This document shows positions 43,301-55,300 of a stretch of 64,000 nucleotides of DNA, in pieces (position 1 is the stretch's first letter; each line of letters opens with the position of its first letter). The notes beneath the pieces were generated by a model that did no database searches, was not told the origin of the DNA, and saw nothing but the letters and a program-made list of their open reading frames with translations. Source of the DNA: Arion vulgaris (taxonomy: Eukaryota; Mollusca; Gastropoda; Stylommatophora; Arionidae); the NCBI GenBank assembly GCA_020796225.1, contig CM036756.1, positions 53,598,616-53,662,615 on the forward strand, read 5' to 3'. Position numbers and translations under genes: made by a program.

Positions 43301-46300
43301 AGGGCTAAGGGTGAGGTAGAAGAATTACATTTTCTATAATCTGATTGTTTGATGTGACCATCATCATGCATGAACTTCAATGAATAACCATGTGTGCTCT
43401 GATTTCTTCTGTACACAGGAAGATATCAATGACAGTGCACGAACTCTGTGGCACCAGTAAGACCCCAGTGTAATTTAGAAGATCGTGAATTTTTTTTGTC
43501 AAATTAAAAATTTTTTGCCAGGCAGTAAATTTGCATCATACTCTTTATCATTTTTAAACTACCAATGGTTCCTTTACTTGTCTCATAATTTCTGATTTAT
43601 TCCCTTACTTTTATTTCTAACATTTCATTTTTGTGTTAAATTTAATTTGATTTATAATGTTAATGTGATAATGAAAAATAAGATCTGCATAGTGTAGTGT
43701 GGAAAATTAAATAAAGGGCACAAAGAATATAACAGAAATGTCAAACTGCCAAATTAAACAAATGGAAGATGTTGTTGAAGTCAAGAGCATCTGCCTATGC
43801 TATATGTCTTTTAGTAATCGCCTGCCCAGCGTGTTCGTAGCGCGTTGGACTACGAGTGACAAGTCCTCTGAGTGCGGGTTCAATTCCGCGCACTGGCAGA
43901 AAAGTCGCAGGTTCTCCAGATTTACGGTGTTCGTGGCACCGAACCGAAGGGTTACGATGTCTATGGCACCGAGCCGAAGAGCTTTCAGCTCAAGTGCTTC
44001 TGGATCTAAAAAACAAAATGTCTTTTAGTAAGAAATGCACTGTGAGGATGCTGAGAACAGTATATAAAACTTATTTTTCAATCCTTTATTCATCCTGAAA
44101 AAGGCATTTGTGTCACTGTAAACAGTTTGATGCAGATGCTTCCAATACTTCCAGTTGGAGGAGTAATGTTAACTCTAGTTTATTTACCCTGGCGCTGACT
44201 ATTGTCATCACGTTCACTTCATCTTGTACATTTTTAAATTTTATAAAATGCAGATTTTAAAAACATCTAATTTCAGGACGCAGCTGTTATGACTTTCCTG
44301 GGCGATGAAATGGAATCGGATACAGCAAGTAAGTTTTCTTTTCAACTATTATATCTTTCAGTGTTGTTTTAAAAAAATCTTTTGTTAGAAAATGCTCAGC
44401 TTTTGACTAATAATTTTCCTAACGAGTTTTGTACTTTTTTTTGAAAGTTATCAGTATTTTTTAAAATTAAGTTTGATTCTGCTGTATGGTTCAGACATAT
44501 GACAATTGCTAATGACTGTTAATTTATTGATCACTATAAATAGTTTAAGAAAAATACATCTTTGTCAGCACTTAAGTCATTGGTCATGTTGTAGGAGGGT
44601 TTCTGTAACGTTGCTCAGGGTGTGAGTACTACATGATGAACACAGTGTATTATAAAGTAATACGAGCTCAGTTCTTATGGTTGACTTTGATACATATTTA
44701 TTGATGTTATTTTGACGAGGATTTGATAAACAAGTCCGTCCATGTCTAGTGTTTATGTTCGTCTCTTTTGTTGTCACTACGTCGCTAAGCAGTACTAACT
44801 AATCTACGACAAACTAGTCTCGTTCTAGTGCTGTCCTATTTTCCCATTGCAGGTGTATGTACACATTCAGTTGCAGTTACCCTAATTATTAACTGATTTT
44901 TATGAGTAATATACCATTTTGTAGGTAACTGAATTTTCTTAAAGAGAGATCTAAAACAAATACACAGTGGCGCTCCAAGCAGCTTATGGGAACCAATCAG
45001 TTAACATTACTTTTGAGGTGAAACACTGTGTCTTTGACAGGTATGGATGTGTTTCTGTCCATAGCCTTTCCATTTCCTGATGATGATCCAAAGACAGCAG
45101 TTTAATTTTGTATTGAAGTTTCCTTCCCAGTGGCTATAACTTATAGCGGTGTCTTTTCGTTTGATGTCCTGGTCATTTCTTCTTTGAAAGCTCCATATCG
45201 ACCATTCTTTAACCACTGTGTAATTTGAATGTGATCTGAGCCTAAGAGCGATTGTACGTTGTGCCAATTATGCGCCAACACATCCAATTTCCGCGATGTT
45301 TTTTATTTACTAGGGTAGCTTCCCTAGTTCCTACATCAGTCGCCTCTACGGCATGCCTTGTATGTTGCAGTGTAACTATTCTTTGCTTCCCTTGTGGGCC
45401 CAGGCACCACACTGGCAGTCCTGGTCATTTGAGGTATTTTAATGCAACTACTTGTTTCACCCACCCCAGTCGACTACGAAAGCATTGACTTTTGATCTGG
45501 ACTGCTCATCTGTTCAGTATGAAAATGTCATAAAATACTAAAATAGATTTCTGTCCGAAACGACTGGAGTGGTGGTGATCCCATACCTGTAGCCCTTTCC
45601 CAGAGAGTATAGCTAAGTACTTGATGTGAAACCTTGGTCACTGTTAAAAGTCTCGGTCAATAAGTGTTTAGACTACCATGGTGGTCCACTTGCCAGGAAC
45701 ACATTCCTAGAGAAAAAGGACAGTAGTACAGACCACTTCTTGTCTTGTGAGAGGCTACCGCAAACACATTTAGCCAATGTTTAGAATTTAAAAAATAATG
45801 GTTTCTTCCAGTATTTTCTTTTTTTGTCTGCTGCCATGACAATTTTATTTATAAATTAGTAACTTTTGAATGACCTAATTGTGCCATCTTTTGATAGGTA
45901 CCAGTACTTGTGGTGATGAGTTGTTACCTAATGTAGAAAATCGAGATCGTGAGAAACTAACAGTCAATGTAGAAGATCAAGGCAAGATTCGTTTTGGAGT
46001 ATGGGTTAGCTTTGCTGAAATATACAATGATCATATCTACGATTTGTTAGCTCCTTTAAGGAAGAATGCAAAGAGACCAGTGTTGAAGATTAGCGATGAC
46101 AGAAGTGGAAATCCATACATCAAAGGTGAGTTATTTTTGTATTGAATGTTTAAAGTTTCAGAACATACGAATCTCCCTTGCATATCTATTTATTGACAAT
46201 CCTACATGAGGATGAGGAGCAACATAGCCTTATGGCAGTCTCTGCTAGATATCATAGAGAGGTAAAAAAAAAAAATCAGCAAGACAAAGCTGGAAAGAAA

Positions 46301-49300
46301 GAAAACAAGTTTCAACATGGACTAATATGGGAACAGATTCTGGAAACTTGAACTGCCCTGAATCAAAAACATTTTGAAAAGGGTACAGGGAGAGTCAGAC
46401 CAGAACAAGTATGGAATAACAGCTGGACAAAGGCTGAATAACAGCCTTCAAATCACAGAGCAACAAAATAAATGGAATATACAACCAAATCATTGAAACC
46501 ATGAAATTCAACCCTATAGAGACATTGGAAACAAGTGTCAGGCCTTCAGCTGATAGAGGATGAACTATAGTTCGTTCCAAAATTCTTGATCACACTAAAG
46601 TTTAATTTGTACGAAATCTACCTGATGGATAACAGTAATTTTTTGCATGCAGTCTTATATACCTCACGACCTTACAAATTGATGTTTAACTAATTGGTAT
46701 GTGACTTAGCTAATGCAAAAACGTTTTTGTTATACAACTTTGCATAAGCACAATAAAATGATAACCAAAGTTTAGAATTTACATTAATACACAAAATGGT
46801 GGTGATTGTTTGCAAATGCATATCCCTATTACATATTATAAAAAGAAAGGTGACAGTGTGAACAAATGATACCTTCAACTTCTATAAATGAAAATAAATG
46901 TTGTGTACATACGCCAATGACAGTCGTTAAGATACATTGTGAACTGATTAATTCACAGAATTCCTGATTCTGACTTGCAACCAAATGCATGTGGAACACG
47001 GAAATGCTTAATTATAGACAAACTTGACAATCGTACTGTAAAATTTCGACAAGTATACCTAATTAACATCGCTGTTATTTTAGTAATATATAATACAAAT
47101 CTTACAGAACTAAAGGTTTGGGTGGGCAAAAAATACTTTTGGAAGGTCTTCACTGTTACCTATATAAAAATGTAAAAATCAAGAATTTATGTCAAATGGA
47201 TGATTTTATATCGGTCGGTAAAGATGATCACGAATTTTGAAACATACTATAGACATGAATTTAATGCAACAAATAGAGAAACACAAGGGCATGCTGAATC
47301 ATCTTACATACTTAATAAGAATTTATAGCTATGGAAAGGAAAGATAAAGCGATATAGTTTGGTAAGATACTAGATAATTAACCCGGCTTCTCAGATTAGA
47401 AAATGTATGTAATGAAAATATTACAAAAATGTTTTAATGGTACTATTTTTTATCTGTATTACAATGTAACACTTACTTTTCATGCTGGCATGGATGTCAA
47501 GAAGTACTGCATTACCAGCAATGGGGTTCTATAGAATTTAAGAATTAATGTTTGGCGTAACAATAAGTCCCATACTTTTGTGAATATATGAAACTATTTT
47601 TAGTTAGATGCATTTGCTAGATTTATACTAAATATAGCGTTATGTTAATTAGCAAAAATTACATATTTTATTGTGTAAGTTATATTTATTTCTCAGAGCC
47701 TGGTATTAAACAACATTCCTTGGTTTTTTTCCGTTGCAAGCACACATCATTTTTTCTACTTCCAGCTCTAGGCATTGTCACATATAACTGACTATGACTA
47801 AAGCATTCATTCAAATCAATTCCAGCAATCTTAACCCTTTGCCTGTATTATTTTGACCTCTGGACGATTTATTTTATCATTCAAATTTAACATTCAATGT
47901 CAATTAGTTTAATTCTTTATAACTCTTGTACTGTTTCTCTAAAGTATGACATATTATATATTAAATTGTTGCTAATTGGATGTGGAATACATTAATATAA
48001 TAATATTTTACATCAGGTGATAATACGTTTGAGAAAATTAGATTATTGTAGCATGACTATTTTGAAAAACGAAAAATCATAAAAAATATTTTTACTCTCC
48101 GGTTTGTATTACATCTTAATATTCATAGATGTTTCCAGAAGTAGTATTTAAATGACGATAGACCATGTGGGAACATATTCTATAAGTTTCATCTAACTAG
48201 GTGCAGTAGTTTTTATAATATTCACTTTTAGTGTCTACACGTCAATAAATGGATTGTGGAAGCCCATTTTTAGATGCAATTATTACATTAGACTTACAAC
48301 TATCGATACTGCATTTCATAAACAATCAAAATGTCGAACTATTACCATCAATTAAACTTCTTCTTACTATCACAAGTTATAATTTGATGTAAAGTACTCA
48401 AGATTACACTGTAAACATTGTCGGAAACATTAACGTTTTAAAAAAAGTCTGACTTGAACACAATAATACACTGCTTTCTCTCTTTCAAATCTTTGTTAAA
48501 TGGAGATAGTAATGTACCTACATATATGTACTTCCGTTTTGAAGATTTTAACTTCAGTAAAGGGGTTCTGAAGATACTTTGTTTCCGTGAACAGACATCC
48601 AAAGCCGATATATCGGTTCTGCGACATCATGAACATTATTGAACCGATAGATCGCTCTGCAGTCCCGCTTGGGTTAAGTGATTGGCCTTGTGCTTTGTTT
48701 ATAGACATAGCAAACGCAAGTCATATCAGGAATTGTAACCTTTTGAATTCGAACTATGTTTTGGGATGGTCTCCTGGGAATGAAGACATCTTCTCCTTGA
48801 GCACAGCTAGTTAAAATAGTTGCTTCTATAACATTCCGTCTCAAGACCTCGTGGAAAGTGTATTTGAATGTTAAAAAAAAAAAAAAAAAAAGCAGATAAG
48901 ACACAAAATTTGAGTATTATTTATTTTTTAAATGAATATTGATCCGGTTTCGAAATTATTTCTTCAGTTGATCTAAGTTGGGTATCAGAAGTATTTTTGC
49001 AAAAGTTTTGGGAATTTTGGATGTAAATTGAGGTCATGTATAGGCAGACATGCACAAATTTTGGGAAATATATAGTAGATGATTTGATATATCATTGTTT
49101 TTTTTTTATCAGCAACAAATGAATCCATTGAATAAAGTTCACACTAAATAATTCAGTATTTTTTTTATTTTTGAAGGTTTGAAAGAGATTCATGCAGAAT
49201 CAGCAGATGAAGCCTATCGTCTTTTAACAATCGGGCAGCGGAATTTGCAGACTGCTTGCACTCGCCTGAACCAATGTTCTTCTCGCAGGTAGATAGTTAA

Positions 49301-52300
49301 CTTTTGTTTTCTGTCAGCAGTCTTTTTCGCTTTTTCTTCACATTAACTTTTGTGGAACAGAAATGCTGTTAGTAAGACAACAGGATCATATCATAGCAAC
49401 ATACTGATTAAACATTTGCACAGTCTGCAATTATCACCATCCTCTCTATTTCTTTGTAGGAATCCTGATATACAACTGCAACATAACAACTAGAAACATT
49501 TTCATGGCACATAAAGAAGAAAAGGAAGATTAGCTTTTGTCTATTTAGATTCCTCTATTGAATATATAAAGTAGCCCTGATACATATTGACTATCAAAGA
49601 CAATCTTACCAAGAATTGTGCTTGGAACTTGAAAGAATTGTCAACAAGAAAAGATCAGAGTGCAGTATCAAGAAATGATTGATTAAATGTTAGGGCCATT
49701 ATCATTACACTTTGGTGAATAACCATGTGCGATCCGATGAAGAAATGAAAGTCTTCTATTAAATCATAGATCCTTGTACTAAACTAACTGAAGTGGCGGG
49801 TGTTCAATGTTAACTCTTTCCATGCCAATCGCGGTACACTGCGCCATTCGAGTTTCGTTTATACAAGTTTTTCTAGTTTTACTTCTGCTACTTTTTAACT
49901 TTTTTATTCTAATAGGTGTCCAGTTTTCTTCAAATTAGTGTATAATAAGATATATATGTTTATTTATTGACGAGTAATGATTGAAAAAATATGACGGCAA
50001 GAGTTACGTAATGATGATGTTGCATCAAAAGACGGATAGTGCAATGTTTAACAATGATGCCTCAATAACCACTAACTGATAGTTCTTCTTTGTGTTAATT
50101 CTAAACTATGGGATGGGTTGCCTGTAAGAAAGTGCACATCAGTTGGGAGCTCCTCAAGAGCTTGTTCTATAAGCTTTGTTCAGGAGGCAATGTTTCATTT
50201 TGTTGGCCTGGGTATAATGGGCAGTATGTGCTCTGAAATCTGTGCTTCAGGACTAATAGTTCAGTGTTTAGCATTGATGCAATAACTACAGACTGATAGC
50301 TCAGTGTTTAGCATTGATTCCTCAACATTTACAGACTAATAGTTTAGTGTTTAACAATGATGCTCCAATAACTGCAGACTGATAGTTCAGTGTTTAGCAT
50401 TGATGCAATAACTACAGACTATTATATTAGCTCAGTGTTTAGAATTGATTCCCCAACATTTACAGACTGATAGTTCAGTGTTTAGCATTGATACAATAAC
50501 TACAGATTCCAACATTTAAGACTGATAGTTTAAGTGTTTAACACTGTGTATGTAGCATTAGGCCTGCAAGGGAAATATCCCATGCCTGAGAACAGAGAAG
50601 AGTTACAAATTGTACACACAGAAGTCCCACCAAATTGTAGTCTTGCTTGTTCTAAAATAAATGTTCCGACTCCACCAAGGATATTAATAATGTATGACTG
50701 AAAAATTTCTTGCCACACGAAAAGTGGTCACATTGTAAAATCAATGTAGGCGTTATTACTATGCAATAATGTACACGCAAAGTAGATTAATAATGGAACC
50801 AGTCAACATTCTCAAATGTTTGAGAGTAAATTATGACTGTCCAGTTGCAGGACATGGTATTTTTTCACCGCACTTGGTTTGCATTTTGTGGGTGTAGTCA
50901 GGATGGTTGTGTGCTTCTCAGCCCCTCCCTCCCTCCCTTTCACATAGCAAAATCTTATAATCTTTCACAAAAGTTGGGTGGTCTGGGCTGAAACCAACAC
51001 TGGAGGCTCAGACAGTTGTCTCAATTCCTGACAATCTTTGACCCAAAATCCCCAATTCTATATCTATTTCCGTTTCTTATTGCAACCTGAAAGTTTGTAT
51101 ATTCCTGAATTATGTTTTTCATTATTTCAGTCACTGCATGTTCAACATTAAAATTGTACATGTTCTTGATGAAGATGATCCACCAGCTGCTCGCGTCAGT
51201 ATGTAAGTATCTTTCAACTATTTGGTGCAGGGGAGTCAAGACTTTAAAATGCGACACGTATTCTGTCTATAACTAAGTTATAAGATAGATAAATGAGAAA
51301 CTCAGTAAAGTTGATAGCATGATGTGATAGTCACCACATGTTGTGGAAATTCCAGGGTTCAATGCCTGCTTGAATAAACAATTTTTGTGGCATACAGTAT
51401 GCGGTTGGACTACAGAATACCCTGATCTTTTACTTCAAGATCTAAATTACAAGTACCTTTGAAGTCAGAGGAGACTCGCCTGAAATTGAAGACATAAGAC
51501 TTCGGTCTCTTCTTGTCTGCCTTTGTGGATGAAGACGCTAAAATAGATGTTAAATCAATCCAGCGATTTAATCGGTTTGGAGTTACCCGTTGTACAAATA
51601 GAACTGGATGCCTGAGGGACAGAGTGCGGAGTGTGTTTAATCTGCGAGCTAAGGGAACCATTGGTACGCATACTCTTCTATATCTGTTGGGTGAGACTGA
51701 GCACATATGTGTCTGCCTAGAGTGCAATGATATCATTTTAATAACCAATCACACAATCAGTCTGTGCCATATTGTGCGAGAGCCCTTGAATGCTTACCAA
51801 CATTACATCCAGCCGAAGATTGCCCCACAATGTCAACTGTGTGACTGTTCAGAAGAAACTGTTGCACACCATATCTTCCAGTGCCATGCACTCTGTGACC
51901 TACGCCACAAGTACCTACCTCCAGACCCAGATGTTGAAAACACTCTCTGTGCTAACACACTACAACTGTACATCTACTGCCATGGTCTCAAGTTGAAGGA
52001 CAAATGCTCAGATGACTGCCGTGAGGTGCCGGGGCCTGCAAGGGAAGCAAAGAATAGTACCACTGCAACCTACAATGCATGTCGAAGAGGCAACTGATGT
52101 AGGCCCTAGGGATGCTATCTTAGTAAATAAAAAGAAGCACAGAAATCGGATGTGCTGGCCTAATTGTGGTCACGAACTGGCACAACGACAATCGCTTTAG
52201 GCTCAGCTCACATACAAATCACACAGAGTGGTTGACAAGTGGTCAATGTGGAGCGTCAAGAAGAAGATGACTGCTGGATTGGAAAAGTATTGTGCAAAGA

Positions 52301-55300
52301 AAATAATCTATAATGCGAAAGAAAAATAATCTATAGCTAGGTTATACATGGAGAGAGGGACTGCCTAGAGTAGTCTGATAGTAGCTCGGCCTGCTAGCTG
52401 TGAGACGCCTCATAGCGGGTTCGAACCACTGTCCGAGTCCCCATTTGTTCGAGTCCCTGGTCTTACTCAGGACGATAACGTGAGTACCTCTGAAGTCAAG
52501 AAAATCTGCCTGTATGGCGAGGGAATACTAATTACGATACATTGAGCACACGGCTGCCAGTGTAAAGTAATTTACAATGTCACTGCTTGCATGCCATTGT
52601 AAGAAATTAAAACGGATTTACACGCAAAATCAGTTTAGAGATGAAACTCCTGAGTTGAAAGCGAGAAAGGAAAAAAAAAGGAAAAAAACATGGAGAGAAC
52701 AAGATAGATTCTGGTGAATGAACAGGTTAAAAAAAGGCGCTGGATAGGACACACTTTGCGAAACCGAGGAGAATATAACAAGAAGGGTCCTTGCCTGGAA
52801 CCCACAGGGACAGCGAAAGAAGGAGAGGCCGAGAAATACATGGAGGCGGAGATCAACAATATAAAGAAGAGCTGGAGATAGCTAGAGATAGGAAGACTTG
52901 GCATGAGTTGGTTGATGGCCTATGCCCCAACCCGAGGTAAAAAGGCAAAGAGAGAGAGAGAGAGGTTATACGATATTTAAATTGATGAACTGCTCATTAT
53001 TTATGTTGTTAGAAAACTTGGTAGTATCAGTCACATAAACCAGCTGATGTTCATGTCTGTAATGTATCACTAACTGATTGAATGCCATGTTTTCTTGTAC
53101 CGTAAAAGGTTATCACTCTGTGATCTGGCTGGATCTGAAAGGTATTCAAAAACTCAAGCCACAGGTGTTAGATTGAAGGAAGCAGGCAACATCAATTTAT
53201 CTTTGATGGCCCTAAGAGAATGTATAGAAGCACTAAAACATAATCAATCGCACAGGTATGTGACAAATATACAGTGTTTGTATTTTGTGAAAACACTGTT
53301 ATTGGTATCACTGATTTTGTTGGTGTTTGTTTAATTCATGTTGCAGTAAACCCGAAGCAGTTAGTTTTTAACCTCCAGAGACTTGTGGATCGACTGTCCT
53401 GGTCTCATGTGGCAATGAGATGGCGGACATGCTTGCATTGATTGTTGGGGAGTTTAGGATGGATACTGGGGATGTTTTTTGGACTTCTTGGCGACCTATC
53501 GTTGGGCGAGGACACTAAAATTGACGTCGAATCCAGTGATTTAATGAATTTAAAATTACACACTGTACAAGTAGAGCTGTATGCTTGAGGGCGGAAAGAG
53601 AGAAGTGTGTTTAACCAACGAGCCACAGAAACCATCAGTATGCATACCATTCGACATCTGTTGGGGGAGACTTATGGGTCTGCCTGGAGTGCTGTGATGT
53701 CAGTTCAGTAACCAAAGTTAAGAAGATACATAAAACACAATTCTGATGTAAGATAAAAGTACATTCTCATTACAAGTCATTATCTTTCACAAACAACTCA
53801 TTCATTTTCATCTAAATGTGCAGAGATCAAGAGAAAGCAACAACACAGTGGAACTCGCATATGCACTATTGAAAACTTTTTTGGGTTCTTTCTTTTGTCG
53901 TCATACTGCTACCGGGTTGTTGCTCAGTGCCATGGTTTTCTGTTTTTTTACTTGCACTGTTCTGGTAGTCTTTGTAGCAAAAACTGCACTGAGATGGACA
54001 CCACAGCGTCAACAAAAACATGGAAGACCCAAAACGGTTCTTTCTTTTGTCGTCATACTGCTACCGGGTTGTTGCCCAGTGCCATGGTTTTCTGTTTTTT
54101 TACTTGCACTGTTCTGGTAGTCTTTGTAGCAAAAACACGCTGAAATGGACACCACAGCGTCAACAAAAACGTGGAAGACCCAAAACGACCTGGAGGAGAA
54201 AGTAGAACGAGAACTGAAAGAAATGGAACACAATACAATGGATGACCAAGACAAGAGAATAATGGTGTGCATTTGTCACTGCCCTAAGCGCCAAAGAGAG
54301 AGAGAGATGAACATAAACTAGAAAATGGATTTAGAATCGATTTTGCCATGCACATTAACATTTTTGCTTCATTGGCTCTAGTATAAACACTGCTTGTGAA
54401 TTTTTATGATTTGAACATCATTGTTATACTATTTTAAGTACAATATGTGCTCCTATAGGGTATATATAAGCGCAGATATTCTGAGACCACAACAATCTCG
54501 TTACATGTTGGAACAGTGAAATATTAGAATTAGAACCGAAACAATCAGGGGTTTATAAACGACTTGTAAAATGTATATGTCACTTGACCAGTGTTAGCCC
54601 TCATTGGTTGCTCATTACTTAAAATTTAAACCAATCAACCACAAAAATGTCTTTTTCTGTATATTTCATCATCATCAGGTGCCGTCTCCACATCGAAGGT
54701 TGGCTGCAATGAATCCCCAGCATCCTCTGTCTTTCGCCTTGGTGTTGCACTCTGCCAAACTGTATCCTGCCTATTTCTTAAAGTTTCCCTCCCACTTATC
54801 TCTCTTTCTTCCTCTTGCTCTTCTTCTCTCTCTTCTTCTATCCCCCTCTCTCTCTCCCCTCTCAACTTTTCCTCTAGTAAATGTTTTATCATGGTGTCAT
54901 GTCTTTTTATGTGCCCAAAATACTTTACTTGTCTGAATTTTATTTCTCTTAATAATTGTTCTTCATGCCTAGTTTTCCTAAAACTTGTTTATTTGTCTGT
55001 TTTTCTATCCATGAAACTCTGCCTATTCTTCTATATATCCACATCTCAAATGCATCAATTCTGTCTTCTAATTGCTTGTTCATTGTCCATGTTTCCGAGC
55101 CATACATTAATATAGGATATATATAGCATTTGATCATTCTCATTTTTAGCCTGTTTGTAATTTGTTTGGATGTCAGTAACCTTCTCATACAATTGAAATT
55201 ATCCTTGGTTATTCCTTTTCTATTTTTAATTTCTGTTATACATCTGCCATCATCTGTTATCTGACCAAGATATAAGAAACTTTTTACTTGATGTAGTAAT

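Noticed and set aside
43820..43900. Possible functional tRNA gene (A and B boxes)
   Set aside because: The acceptor stem does not pair and the sequence continues as a SINE with a target duplication on both sides. The same applies to the tRNA-like heads at 19.2, 21.85, 41.48, 52.38 and 61.19 kb.
47832..48680. Possible piggyBac element: TTAACCCTTTGCCTG and a distant GGGTTAA
   Set aside because: The right end does not invert-match beyond GGGTTAA, and no internal transposase segment was seen.
49816..49850. TTAACTCTTTCCATGCC as a piggyBac end
   Set aside because: No partner end was found within reach; short similarity only.
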